Below are positions 36,980 to 46,753 of a stretch of DNA of 47,313 nucleotides, one piece after another (the first letter of the stretch is position 1; every line of letters starts with the position of its first letter). The DNA is taken from contig NZ_RSCL01000049.1 in the NCBI RefSeq assembly GCF_003991905.1, forward strand, positions 1-47,313, written 5' to 3'. The DNA is from Dulcicalothrix desertica PCC 7102 (GTDB taxonomy: Bacteria > Cyanobacteriota > Cyanobacteriia > Cyanobacteriales > Nostocaceae). Under the pieces are notes generated by a model. That model searched no databases and was not told where the DNA came from. It worked only from the letters and a program-made list of their open reading frames with translations. The position numbers and the translations under genes are program-made.

Positions 36980-38389
36980 TTAGGCAAGATTTGAGTATGA
37001 AACTATAGAACCATTTTTCTCCGCGTTATATTTTATTAATTTTTCAGTTACAAACTCTTTAACCACAAGCGGTAATGTGAAAAGATAATCTCTTTCCTCT
37101 ATCGATATATGTAAAGCTTTATCGATTAAACATCGTTCTTGTAAGCACTCTAGAGCCTCTAGCAATTTTTGTGGTGATACTAGAGGCAATACACTTTTCT
37201 GTATTTGAGAAAATGAAGCAGGATGATTCGACGCTAACCATTCTATAACTTGCTTCTCTGTATTTGATAAACGGTTAACGTGTTCTCTTATCAAATCATA
37301 AATTTCACCAAACACTAAAGTTCTTTGGTTGAGAAACTTCGCAATATAACCATCAAATAACTTCTGAATAGTAGTAGAAGCAATGTTTAACGCAAGTGGA
37401 TTCCCTGCGTAGAAATTGACTAGTTTTTCCCACTCGTGCGGTGAACCAATAAAGAAACCCTTGGCTTGAAATATTTTTTGTATCTCTAATACTTGCAAAC
37501 CCTTTAAAATTAACGAACGAACTGGTAAAGTATCACCTGTCATCTGCCCAATTCCTTTGGGTTTTTCACGACCAATCAATATTAAGCAGCTTTGATGCGG
37601 CACCTCTCCGACTCGTTTGAAAAGTTTACCATAGGCTTCATAACCTTCACAATAGCATCCGCTATCATCGCTTGCGGAAGCGTTTTGCAGAATTGTTTCT
37701 ACATCGTCTAACACTAGTAAACAGCGATTAACTCGTAGATAATGTATTAGTCTGGAAATTAATGCATCTACATTTTCTGGTAAGCTAGCTTCGTGTCCAT
37801 TTGACAGGAATTGAATCAGTTCGGTTAACATATCTTTGAACGATAACCCACTAGCAAAACTTTTATAAATCACAAACTCAAATTTATCTTGAATTTTATG
37901 AGCTAACTTTACGCATAGGTAAGTTTTACCTATCCCACCCATACCTAACAACGTTACCAAACGGCAATTATCTTCTATGATAAATTGCTCCAGAGTTACC
38001 AGTTCTAATGTACGCCCATAAAAAACAGAGACATCTGGTACTTCACCCCAATCTAGTTTTCGCATTGAGTGCTGCTTCCCACTATCCTCTGATGGACACC
38101 ATGCTGCCTCAGAATCAGACGGTTGATAATAATCAGTTGGCGCCAAAGATATATTAAAAGCCTCAAAGCAGGTACTTAGGGTTCGTTTATCTACCCTAGC
38201 TTTACAAGTATATATTTTCACTAAAGTATGGGGGTCTAAGCAAGTACGTTCGCTCAAAGTATTAAGAGTGTAGCGAATTCCATAGTTATCTTGAATTTCT
38301 GACTCCGATGTTGCTGCTTGGAGCCTTTTTAATCCTTGGTTCGTCAAAATGACTCCGCGCCGACGTTTCTGCTGCTTAAATTCCTTCAT
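36980..38389 (-). CDS. STAND/NB-ARC ATPase with cyanobacterial N-terminal domain
   Basis: 469 residues. The N-terminal ~95 residues (RRRGVILTNQGLKRLQAA, YTLNTLSERTCLDPHTLVKI, VDKRTLSTCFEAFNISL) are the conserved helical domain that precedes many cyanobacterial STAND ATPases, and probably serve as an adaptor or DNA-binding module. The NTPase follows with Walker A LLGMGGIGKTYL, Walker B CLLVLDDVETIL, GNPLALNIA and a winged-helix region. Relatives usually continue into WD40 or TPR sensor repeats; here the protein stops after the winged helix, so the sensor is absent or supplied in trans. No partner gene is adjacent. Confidence 0.82.
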   Translation of the reverse strand: MKEFKQQKRRRGVILTNQGLKRLQAATSESEIQDNYGIRYTLNTLSERTCLDPHTLVKIYTCKARVDKRTLSTCFEAFNISLAPTDYYQPSDSEAAWCPSEDSGKQHSMRKLDWGEVPDVSVFYGRTLELVTLEQFIIEDNCRLVTLLGMGGIGKTYLCVKLAHKIQDKFEFVIYKSFASGLSFKDMLTELIQFLSNGHEASLPENVDALISRLIHYLRVNRCLLVLDDVETILQNASASDDSGCYCEGYEAYGKLFKRVGEVPHQSCLILIGREKPKGIGQMTGDTLPVRSLILKGLQVLEIQKIFQAKGFFIGSPHEWEKLVNFYAGNPLALNIASTTIQKLFDGYIAKFLNQRTLVFGEIYDLIREHVNRLSNTEKQVIEWLASNHPASFSQIQKSVLPLVSPQKLLEALECLQERCLIDKALHISIEERDYLFTLPLVVKEFVTEKLIKYNAEKNGSIVSYSNLA

Positions 38390-39342
38390 TGATACACCTT
38401 ATGTTAATTCAGATTTTGCCTAAAACTCTTAGTCGTTGAACTTTCCTCTCTCGAACTAAAAAATAGTACGAGTGTGTATAAATAAATTTTTTAGGTACAC
38501 TTTAGAAGTATCACTCAATACATGCTGGGTGCCACTGATTTCAATTTATGCAGTTTATACCTCATCTAAAAATATAGAAAATAAAATACACTGTTACTTA
38601 TCCAGAATAATAAGTATATTTTAATACTTAAAATCCCAAAATCGGTAATTATATTTCTACTCAAATATATAATTACTCCCTTCCTGCTACAAGATTACAT
38701 ATAAATTCTTCTTCCTTTGCGTCCTTTGCAGTTCATTGATTTCAGTATCTTTAAGCGTGAAGGAAGTATAGATAAATATAGATAAATATATATGATAATT
38801 CTGATAATAATCAAAAGTATAAAAAAATACTTATTATTTTTTTGTATATTTGAAGCCAAGTATAAAAAAAGTTGAAAATCTTAAGTTCCTGCTAAAAATA
38901 CCAAACTTCCATTGCTTATTGCTGGTCATAAGCGCAAACTAAATTTAATTGCTCTTTGCATTGATAGTGGTTCATGTTATTAACGTTGAGAAGTTTCAAG
39001 ATTGCCGACTTCTTTCACAAATCCAGAATCTAATGCCTGGGCAACAATCATTAATAATGATACGAGCTATTTAGACAGCAATAATCATCACTAATGCAAA
39101 AGTAATTATTTTTACAAGCATTGTACGGTGAACAGCACAGAGCTTTAGCATTTCACAAAGTAAATCTCGCTTAGGAGAACAAAACCATATTTATCAATCA
39201 ATCGTCATACTCGGCTTGGAATTATGTATCTATATCAAAATCAAGGATTTTATGAATGATTCAGGACTGCTATAAATATCTCAAATGTTGTAAATAATAA
39301 AATCTGATCGAAGTCTAACTTGATTAAATATCAGGAGAAAAA
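38390..39342. other. 950-bp AT-rich intergenic region
   Basis: No gene is recognisable. Near 38768-38795 lie near-tandem copies of ATAGATAAAT. AAGTATAAAAAAATACTT at about 38815-38832 is palindromic. The region is the divergent spacer between the STAND ATPase and the AraC-type gene and must carry both promoters. Confidence 0.5.
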
Positions 39343-39864
39343 ATGAATAATATTTTATTAATTGATGAAACTTCTGAAACCAAAAACCTTTTAGTTAAAT
39401 GTTTAGAGAGAGCCGGGTTCGAGGTAATTAGTACAGACAATGGTCTTGTTAGTGTTCATATACGACAGGAAAAATCATATATCATTCCAGAAAGTAAAAA
39501 ATCTAATTCTCAAGAGTTTATATTTCCATCTATATCACGACTGCGTAAAGTCTTCGAGTTTATTGAATTAAATTATCATCAACCTATTCGTTTGAAAGAA
39601 GTCGCTCAAGCTGTTGGTTATTCCTCAGCTTATTTAACTGACTTAGTGCGAAAACTTACTGGCACAACAGTAAATGATTGGATTATCAGGCGTCGGATAG
39701 CCGAAGCTTGTAACTTACTTCTAAAAACTGATTGTTCCGTTAATGAGATTGCTTTAGAAGTCGGTTATAAAAATATTAACCTTTTTTATAGTCAGTTTCG
39801 CAATTATCATAATAATACCCCCCATGTTTGGAGAGAAGCACAGCGTTACAAACGTGCGTCATAA
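39343..39864 (+). CDS. AraC-family regulator with vestigial receiver domain
   Basis: 173 residues, with AGGAG before the ATG. Residues 1-45 (NNILLIDETSETKNLLVKCL, then GFEVISTDNG) are the first beta-alpha-beta unit of a response-regulator receiver, but the part holding the phospho-accepting Asp is missing. A short linker leads to a complete AraC DNA-binding domain (about 65-170): PIRLKEVAQAVGYSSAYLTD for the first helix-turn-helix and SVNEIALEVGYKNINLFYSQ for the second. It should bind DNA but cannot be switched by phosphorylation. It could be a derivative of a full receiver-AraC gene made by an in-frame deletion. Confidence 0.85.
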   Translation: MNNILLIDETSETKNLLVKCLERAGFEVISTDNGLVSVHIRQEKSYIIPESKKSNSQEFIFPSISRLRKVFEFIELNYHQPIRLKEVAQAVGYSSAYLTDLVRKLTGTTVNDWIIRRRIAEACNLLLKTDCSVNEIALEVGYKNINLFYSQFRNYHNNTPHVWREAQRYKRAS

Positions 39865-40026
39865 TCAAACACAGCAACTATTCGATAAGCATTGCTATTT
39901 ATTGTAGTATTGCTACTTATAAGAAAAATTTCCTAAATATTTTTTGAAGCTGGAAACGTTGACGGCAAAGGACTCTGTGTCTCACTAGTAAAAAGAAATA
40001 CCACTAAAACTTTGGGCATAAAGCAA

Positions 40027-41250
40027 CTAGGATAAACGTTTTCTTTCTGAAAGCAATAACCGAGATGGCTCTTCTAAACCACGCCAAACTATCAGTCCTG
40101 TTAAACCAATAAATAGCGCGGATAAAAAAGCATTACCAATATAACCAAACTCTGCATACGCAACACCCGCAGCGATACCACCTAGTCCTCCACCTAGTTG
40201 CCCAACTGCGACAACTAAACTCATTAGGGAACCGCGTTGATGTTCTGGAACAAGTGTAGTTAAAAGTGCTTGTAAAGGACTTAAACGTAACGCTAGTAAT
40301 ATCATGACTAAAAAAAATACAGCATAAGCTGATAATGTACCTGTAACAATAAACGGCGCCGCAGTAAACACAACAGCAGATGTTGCACAAGAAGCTATAA
40401 TCATAGGCTTGCGTCCTATGTTGTCAGACCACCGACCAGCTTGTGGTCCCACTAATATATTCGCTATCCCTCCTACCATAAATAATGTGGCAGTTGCTGA
40501 AGGTGTCATTTGAAATTCTTTTTCTAACCATGTAGGAAAAAAGACTACGAATGTAGAAACCGCAAATAACATTGTCGCATAGGCGCCTGCTGCACTTCTA
40601 ACTTTCGCTTCTTGTAACAACACCCAATAATTTTTCAGTGCTATTTTTACAGACAACCTTTCTTCAAGACGTTTAATAGGAGGTTGAGGAATAATGATAA
40701 AAATCAGAAAGAACGAAACTGCTGCAATAATGGCAAATAAAAAAAACGGCGCCCTAAACCCATATCTCTCAGCTAATATTGTCCCAACGGGTACTGCTAC
40801 AACTTGACCAAAAGCAAAACCGCTCATAACCCATCCCGAAGCCCATCCCCTTCGCTCATAGGGAAAATAATCTCCAACATACGCAACTGCTACACCTGTT
40901 AAAATACCTCCAGAAACTCCAGCGCCAATACGCACCGTTAACAAAGATATAAAATCATTAGCAAAACCGTGCATTAATAACATTACTGCCATTAAACTTG
41001 TGCCAGCTAACAACACAGGTCTTCTGCCCAAATGGTCAGATACAGGGCCAACAATAATGGCAAATAACGACAGCGCAACAGAATAACCAGTAACCAAACT
41101 TCCTTGCCAAGCTTCAGGTATATTCAACGCTTCACCAATACGTGACAAAATAGGCGCCACTATTGTCGCTTGACTACTCGAAGCTAATACCATTAACCAC
41201 AATGCCAAAATAACTAATAGTGCTGGAGGTTGACGTTTTGCTAATTTCAT
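40027..41250 (-). CDS. MFS transporter, last gene of the thiol operon
   Basis: A 407-residue inner-membrane carrier with about 12 hydrophobic helices. Motif A appears as GPVSDHLGRRPVLLAG after helix 2 and again as GRWSDNIGRKPMII in the second half. The RIGAGVSGGILTGVAVAYVG stretch resembles the motif C region of drug:H+ antiporters (DHA1-like exporters). Its ATG overlaps the stop of the BshA-like gene (ATGA), so the two are translationally coupled. The product is then probably the exporter, or less likely importer, of the compound made by the operon. Confidence 0.85.
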   Translation of the reverse strand: MKLAKRQPPALLVILALWLMVLASSSQATIVAPILSRIGEALNIPEAWQGSLVTGYSVALSLFAIIVGPVSDHLGRRPVLLAGTSLMAVMLLMHGFANDFISLLTVRIGAGVSGGILTGVAVAYVGDYFPYERRGWASGWVMSGFAFGQVVAVPVGTILAERYGFRAPFFLFAIIAAVSFFLIFIIIPQPPIKRLEERLSVKIALKNYWVLLQEAKVRSAAGAYATMLFAVSTFVVFFPTWLEKEFQMTPSATATLFMVGGIANILVGPQAGRWSDNIGRKPMIIASCATSAVVFTAAPFIVTGTLSAYAVFFLVMILLALRLSPLQALLTTLVPEHQRGSLMSLVVAVGQLGGGLGGIAAGVAYAEFGYIGNAFLSALFIGLTGLIVWRGLEEPSRLLLSERKRLS

Positions 41251-42443
41251 GCTATTATGCCCATTAATATATTACAGTAAGCCTGTAACTGAGCTTTGCG
41301 TGAGAAATGAAGCTGAATTTTATCTCTTAGAGAGTCGCGAAGCTTTTGATAATTCGATGGAGTATTAAACAACTGAACGATTTTTGCTGCCATTGCCGTT
41401 GTATCACCAGGCGCCGATAATAATTTAGCAGGCATATCAACATCTAAAATAGCCATAATCTCTTCTAAACCACCGCAATATGTACCCACAACAGGAACTT
41501 CACAAGCCATTGCTTCGAGTGCTGCTAAACAGAATGACTCAGATTCACTTGTAACTAATTGCAAATCAGTCACAGCCAACCAGCGCACAACTTCCGTAGG
41601 AGAAACAGCACCTAAAAAAATCACTTCGTTTGCTACCCCTAATTCTTCTGCATATTCGCGCCCTCTAATATAGTTTGGACCATTACCAATCATTATTAGT
41701 CTAGCTGGTACACCTGCACCTCTCACATGCGCTAATACAGAAATAGCATCCAAAGGACGTTTGACATCACGGAAGTTAGAAACATGACATAAATTCAAAG
41801 TATCAGAAGGCGCCGCTATCCATCTACGGAACGGATGAAATACTTCTAAATCAATCGCATTATGAATTACTATCGGGCGCCAAGGTAGAGAAAATATCCG
41901 TACTGCTTGTAAAGCTAATGAATTTGATACAGCAGTTACACAATCACACGCCAAAATACAATCTCGTAGTTGAGCATTATAGTTAGAATCGCATCCATAT
42001 TTATTTACATCACTTCCGTGTAAAGTCAAACAAACAGATAACGAGTAACCACGACTTGCTAACTCTTGACGCGCTTCGAGTGCTGCTTCTACTAACCCAA
42101 CAGCATAATGTACATTCAACACATCAATATTATTAGTTTCAACATGCTGAATAATTTCTTGTGCTAGTGGTACTATCCATTTTGAATCTGCGGGTGTTGG
42201 AGTTTTTGGCGCCGATACTGGTATATAGTTCAACTCATCATTACTTACCCATTGTGCTTGTGGACTGGTAAGAAGTATTACTTTGGCGCCTGCTGTTGTT
42301 AATTCTCTCGCCAGTTCTGTTGCAACTTTGCCACTGCCTCCCAAACCTCCGAGAGACAAAATTGCTACTCGCAATGATGTTAGGTCGGAAGTGATGGAGG
42401 GTGAAAGATTTGATGTAATGGTATGGGTGGAGGAGAATAGCAT
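41247..42443 (-). CDS. bshA: BshA-like GT4 glycosyltransferase
   Basis: 398 residues, GT-B fold. BshA joins GlcNAc from UDP-GlcNAc to L-malate, the first step to bacillithiol. Similarity to BshA is visible in the GGSGKVATELARELTTAG start, VLNVHYAVGLVEAAL (like the HVHYA motif), LTLHGSDVNKYGCDS (like TLHGTDI-VG-D) and CVTAVSNSL. The C-terminal donor domain has NFRDVKRPLDAI and ESESFCLAALEAMACEVPVV. The acceptor cannot be proved from sequence; a related alpha-hydroxyacid is possible. The gene follows the three-domain thiol gene by 125 bp and overlaps the MFS gene by 4 bp. Confidence 0.78.
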   Translation of the reverse strand: MLFSSTHTITSNLSPSITSDLTSLRVAILSLGGLGGSGKVATELARELTTAGAKVILLTSPQAQWVSNDELNYIPVSAPKTPTPADSKWIVPLAQEIIQHVETNNIDVLNVHYAVGLVEAALEARQELASRGYSLSVCLTLHGSDVNKYGCDSNYNAQLRDCILACDCVTAVSNSLALQAVRIFSLPWRPIVIHNAIDLEVFHPFRRWIAAPSDTLNLCHVSNFRDVKRPLDAISVLAHVRGAGVPARLIMIGNGPNYIRGREYAEELGVANEVIFLGAVSPTEVVRWLAVTDLQLVTSESESFCLAALEAMACEVPVVGTYCGGLEEIMAILDVDMPAKLLSAPGDTTAMAAKIVQLFNTPSNYQKLRDSLRDKIQLHFSRKAQLQAYCNILMGIIA

Positions 42444-42474
42444 AAACCTGTTTTTATCTAAGTTTTGACAATAT

Positions 42475-42558
42475 GATCCCCCCCTAACCCCCCCTTAATA
42501 AGGGGGGGAACAAGAGTTTTTCTTAGCCCCCCTTAACAAGGGGGGTTGGGGGGATTAA
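42475..42558. repeat. Double CCCCCTAACCCCCC hairpin between operon genes
   Basis: Two C-rich/G-rich hairpins with TTAATAA and TTAACAA loops in tandem, as at 17299. They fill the gap between the thiol-fusion gene and bshA. They may weaken or uncouple transcription of the downstream genes. Confidence 0.75.
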
Positions 42559-42568
42559 AACCAGAGAT

Positions 42569-45500
42569 TTAGCGAATTGTTATTAGATGTGACTGATTAT
42601 CAGGTTGGGAAATTGGTAATAAATGAGAAATTAAAGATTTACCGTGTGTGGCAATTAATTCAGCAACACTTATATGGCGTTCTTGAAGTGTATTATTAGG
42701 ACTAACTGAGTTAAAAGCTCTAACTCCAGCTATATTCAGCTTTCGTCCTTCTCTAACTATGGTGCGTTCTAGACTAATTAATTTCTGAGCTAATTTTCCA
42801 ATACTGCGCGTTGATGGTGGATAGCCAGGGTTTCCCGAATGTTGTAAATCTGAATGTACTTTTGCTGCAAGTATAGGCAGTTCTTCTTTTGCGTAAGCGA
42901 ATGCTTTAAAAGGACGCTTTGCTCCCCATGACTCTATTAATAATGCGGTCGCATTCAACCATTGTTCAATATCTAGTTGAAGTTTTTTAGCTGTGTTACC
43001 TACACGTTTATTTGCTTTTGCTTGTTCGAGTAATTTAAAACAACGTTGCTGCAATACCCTTAACTCATCGCAAGCAAGATTTATTGTACTAGCTAAACCC
43101 GCGCGTCCTATTAAAGAACCTGGTTTCTCACTATTTATTAATTTTAACGTTCCACCTGCTTGATTGAGTATATTTGCAGTATCGGCGCTTATTACAGTAA
43201 AAGATGGTCTAGCAACTATTTGTGGCATGGGAATATTCGCCCAAGTATAAACTCGATGTAACTGTGTAAAATATTTCAATTCACTTGGTCCAGCTACATA
43301 GGCAATAGTTGGTAAAACAGCATCTTGAAGCAAAGGACGCATTAATGCACTTGGTGTAAATTTTTCTGGCTCCCAATGCAAAATATTTCTGGCGCCTTCA
43401 TTCGTTAAATAAACGTTCGTTTGTTGTATCGCAAACCCACCTTCTACCTTACGCAGTCGGCGCCTAACTCCATTATCATCTGTATAGAACATTTGCAATA
43501 CATCACGCTTTGTGGGAATAGTTTCCGAAAGCCCTTGTAGTAATAATGTTTCTCTCGCTTGTTGTAATGCATCTTGAGAACCATCAAAAAGTTCGCGCGC
43601 AATAATATCACGAGCTAAGGTAGCAAACTCACGAGTTGATGGGTCAAGAATAATTAATCCCAAATGCTTTGTTAAGTAACTTAGAAAACGAGCGAAAGCT
43701 TGAGCAAAAGTAACATCAGGTTGATATGCGCTTCTTAACGCTGCTACAACTTCTTGAGCATGTGGAAGGTTTTGGAAAGATTCTTCGATATCGTCGAGTA
43801 GCGAATAAATTCCTAAACCTAATTTTATAGAACCAACAGGACTTTGAATTGGTGGTAAGCCAAGATTAAATATATTAGGTCTTAAATTCGAGAAAATTTC
43901 CACTCGCTGCACTTCTTCTATATCATGGTCATAACTTGCCATCCAAAAAATTGGAACTGCTGGTATCCCTTGAGACTCTAACTCCTGTGCTAACTTAATG
44001 GCGCCTAATGTTTTATAAAGTGTATAAGCGGCACCACCTAGTATTCCAACTTGCTGCCCAGTAACAACAGCAACAGTTTTATCATCACGAAGCTTTTGAA
44101 TATTAGTAAAAACTTCTTGCGAACTTCCCCAACATACAGCTTGCTGTTCTAACAAATCAGCTAACTCATCACGCCGATGACATCGAGAAACTAACGAATT
44201 ATAAGCAGACATCCAATCACGAGAAAGCTTAATATTCAAAATATTCCTACAAATAGGAAGCGCCATTAAAAATTTTTGACAACATCGTGCCTGTAATACT
44301 TGAACTGCCTCAAAACCCTCTTGTGGAGCCTCTTGTGGAGCCTCTTGTGGAGCGGGCATCTTGCCCGCCCCAAGTCTTGAAATCAAACCCTGTATAGAAT
44401 AACTCTGACTCTGATGTGCCTCAACAGCGCGTAACTTTCGCACAGCATCAATTTCAACCCGCATCACATCACCATCAATCACCTCAACACCATGATGCGA
44501 AGGAATCATCACATAATGCCCCTCAACCGCAACAGGCGCCAATTCAGGAGCATCAGGAACAACAAAACCAGGGTCTGCTGCCAAATGAAACGCCACCAAC
44601 ACAGCAGTTCCCAACCCCAAATGATGACCATGCAACGAGTAATTTGGGTCAACAAGAGGATGTAAAGTCAACAAAATTCGCGGACGCACCAAACGAATTT
44701 GCTTAACAATCAGTGCTAACGTATTATCCAATCCCCAAATCGAAAGCGTATCACTAGCTGTAACAGGTTGAGTACGGGCGCCATCACGATATTTTCCAAA
44801 ATCAGCCAAACCTAAACTTTCGACCGACTCAATACCCAAAATCTTAGCCGCGCGCTGTAATTCTTCTTTGCGTTTAACTGTAAGTTCCGTTCCACCACGT
44901 CCAGCACCACCGTCTGTAGCAACAACCAAACGCACACTATTTCCTGCCTGAGTTAACGCAGCAATTGTTCCACCAGCATAAATAGATTCATCATCAGGAT
45001 GTGGCATAATCGCTAAAACATCACAAGCAAAACTATTTTGACTTACCAAAGCAGTTATTTTAGGTAATGGTAAATATCTCGGCGCCACTAAACCCTGTAC
45101 AACCTGCTTTCGTAAAACATCAACTAAAAGCTGATTATCAATACGCACACTAAGTAAATCTTCCGTCCATTCTGTATTTTGATAACCACTCATCAAAGGT
45201 TGACTAGCAACACTCATTAACAGCGAACGGTCAACACAAGCAGTCCGGTCAATTTCCTGTAGTGCTGCTGGTAAAGAAATGACTGGTTGTGTACAACGCG
45301 CGATAATTTTTTGGTAACGTACAGGGTCACTCAAATCACCACCATCGTAATAAGCAACAAACGAATGATGTTCCAGCACTTCAAAACCAAGCTTTCTTAG
45401 CATACCTTCTACAAACCTTGGTGAATGTGGTTGAGTTGCGCTGCTAAAACTTCGCTGTTGAAAAGGTATATAAGTAAACCCCAATAACCCACCTGGAGCA

Positions 45501-45955
45501 AGCACCCATCTTAACTGTGACAGAGTTTGAGCAATATTCTTGGCAAAATGAACGGCGCCGCAACTCAAAACAACATCAAAGCTCTGTGGTTTCAACCCTG
45601 CTTCAACAAGCGGACGATTAAAATCATGTTCAATCAAAGCATGAAACTGAGGATATTTAGCCTTAGCTTGCCGTAACATCGACGCTGAAATATCCAAACC
45701 AGTAACCAACGCACCACTATCAAGATAGGTCACACTAGCTTGTCCCGTTCCAACACCTATATCAAGTACCCGTAAAAAACCCTTTGGGGGTGCATAGCGT
45801 ACAACTGCATCGAGTAAAAATTGAGGCGCCGACCAATTAAAATTAGTAGTACGTTCATCATAACATTCCGCCCAAGCATCATATCGTTCTTGTGGGTTGG
45901 TTGGAATATTTGATGTAGATTGAGGCAGCACAATTATCCCTGGTGTGTGTGACAT
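42569..45955 (-). CDS. Methyltransferase / PIG-L deacetylase / BshC three-domain fusion
   Basis: 1,128 residues from the ATG at 45955; the frame extends nine codons to a TTG at 45982 (numbering below from there). Residues 33-210 are a class I SAM methyltransferase (RVLDIGVGTGQ, TGLDIS, FDVVLSCGAVHF). Residues 318-540 are a PIG-L/LmbE deacetylase with metal motif MPHPDDES and HGHH, as in BshB. Residues about 575-1137 match BshC, the cysteine-adding ligase (VVTGQQVGILGGAAYTLYKT, IPIFWMASYDHDIEEV-type block). BshB and BshC are the last two bacillithiol steps; the methyltransferase could add N-methylation as NmbA does in green sulfur bacteria. A repeat-coded linker joins the last two domains. Confidence 0.85.
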   Translation of the reverse strand: MSHTPGIIVLPQSTSNIPTNPQERYDAWAECYDERTTNFNWSAPQFLLDAVVRYAPPKGFLRVLDIGVGTGQASVTYLDSGALVTGLDISASMLRQAKAKYPQFHALIEHDFNRPLVEAGLKPQSFDVVLSCGAVHFAKNIAQTLSQLRWVLAPGGLLGFTYIPFQQRSFSSATQPHSPRFVEGMLRKLGFEVLEHHSFVAYYDGGDLSDPVRYQKIIARCTQPVISLPAALQEIDRTACVDRSLLMSVASQPLMSGYQNTEWTEDLLSVRIDNQLLVDVLRKQVVQGLVAPRYLPLPKITALVSQNSFACDVLAIMPHPDDESIYAGGTIAALTQAGNSVRLVVATDGGAGRGGTELTVKRKEELQRAAKILGIESVESLGLADFGKYRDGARTQPVTASDTLSIWGLDNTLALIVKQIRLVRPRILLTLHPLVDPNYSLHGHHLGLGTAVLVAFHLAADPGFVVPDAPELAPVAVEGHYVMIPSHHGVEVIDGDVMRVEIDAVRKLRAVEAHQSQSYSIQGLISRLGAGKMPAPQEAPQEAPQEGFEAVQVLQARCCQKFLMALPICRNILNIKLSRDWMSAYNSLVSRCHRRDELADLLEQQAVCWGSSQEVFTNIQKLRDDKTVAVVTGQQVGILGGAAYTLYKTLGAIKLAQELESQGIPAVPIFWMASYDHDIEEVQRVEIFSNLRPNIFNLGLPPIQSPVGSIKLGLGIYSLLDDIEESFQNLPHAQEVVAALRSAYQPDVTFAQAFARFLSYLTKHLGLIILDPSTREFATLARDIIARELFDGSQDALQQARETLLLQGLSETIPTKRDVLQMFYTDDNGVRRRLRKVEGGFAIQQTNVYLTNEGARNILHWEPEKFTPSALMRPLLQDAVLPTIAYVAGPSELKYFTQLHRVYTWANIPMPQIVARPSFTVISADTANILNQAGGTLKLINSEKPGSLIGRAGLASTINLACDELRVLQQRCFKLLEQAKANKRVGNTAKKLQLDIEQWLNATALLIESWGAKRPFKAFAYAKEELPILAAKVHSDLQHSGNPGYPPSTRSIGKLAQKLISLERTIVREGRKLNIAGVRAFNSVSPNNTLQERHISVAELIATHGKSLISHLLPISQPDNQSHLITIR
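44315..44366. repeat. Repeat-coded linker inside the fusion gene
   Basis: Three tandem CCTCTTGTGGAG units next to GCGGGCATCTTGCCCGC, a hairpin. A related hairpin repeat occurs between genes at 35427. In frame this gives KMPAPQEAPQEAPQEG (residues 541-556), exactly between the deacetylase and BshC domains. Confidence 0.85.
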
Positions 45956-46753
45956 AGTAAAGTTGTAGAATTTACAAAACAATTACAGAGTAGACGTTTT
46001 CAGGTTTCGCTTATTTACAGCATAAATAAACCAAAACCATCATTGATGTTCAATTTTTGCCCTTTAATATCGAAATCTTGCTTTGTTTTTCATAGGGCAG
46101 TAATACACATGAACAATTAACATTTAATAGTTAACGGTCGGTGGTAATTCTAATCTGAACAAGAAAAATGACATAAGAATGACAAGCAAAATTAGTATAT
46201 AAGTCTCTTAAGATTGTCATGTTCAGGAACGTAAACGGAGTTTTCCCGCTTTCGCGCGCATCTAAAATTGTCATACTGAGGAACGAAGCAGGCATGAAAC
46301 CGAGATACGTGCAATTTCCTGCATTCCGGGTCTGAAAACTATTGCCCTGCATCGGTTTTCAAATTTGCTACATCAGAGTCAAAAAACCGTTATTTACAAC
46401 GCGCTCATCAAGCCCTTTGAAGGCCGGAATGCAGGTTTTTACAAACATCCTGTCTCAATGCCCAATAGCATTGCGTACAATAAAGTAACAAATTATCAAA
46501 CTTAAGTAGAATAAGAGTTTCAAGCCTTAATTTCCGAAAATACAGCTATCTCGGCTCAACCTCAGATACAGTGCCTAAATTTTATAGCAATTTTTAAGTA
46601 TTTATACCACTAGTTTTAATGTATTAGTACATATAGTCTAATATAAGGGCGCCCTCCTGAACGGTTACTTTAGCGATGGATATAACGGATTGTCATGCAC
46701 AAGGTATAAGTATCTCTTAATTAGCTTGATTTAGACGAATTATCTAATAAATT
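45956..46753. other. Intergenic region upstream of the thiol operon
   Basis: No supported gene. Two diverged copies of an ATTGTCATGTTCAGGAACG-type repeat lie at about 46214-46235 and 46267-46287. An open frame across them (46131-46352) only translates the repeat. The promoter of the fusion gene should lie near 45960-46050. TATAAGGGCGCCC near 46640 includes another GGCGCC. Confidence 0.5.

Noticed and set aside
44416-44706. Rightward Gln/Pro/His-rich 96-codon frame
   Set aside because: It is an antisense shadow of the PIG-L deacetylase domain, with composition that reflects the opposite strand.
46131-46352. Leftward 73-codon frame
   Set aside because: It is a translation of two copies of a dispersed ATTGTCAT-GAGGAACG repeat.
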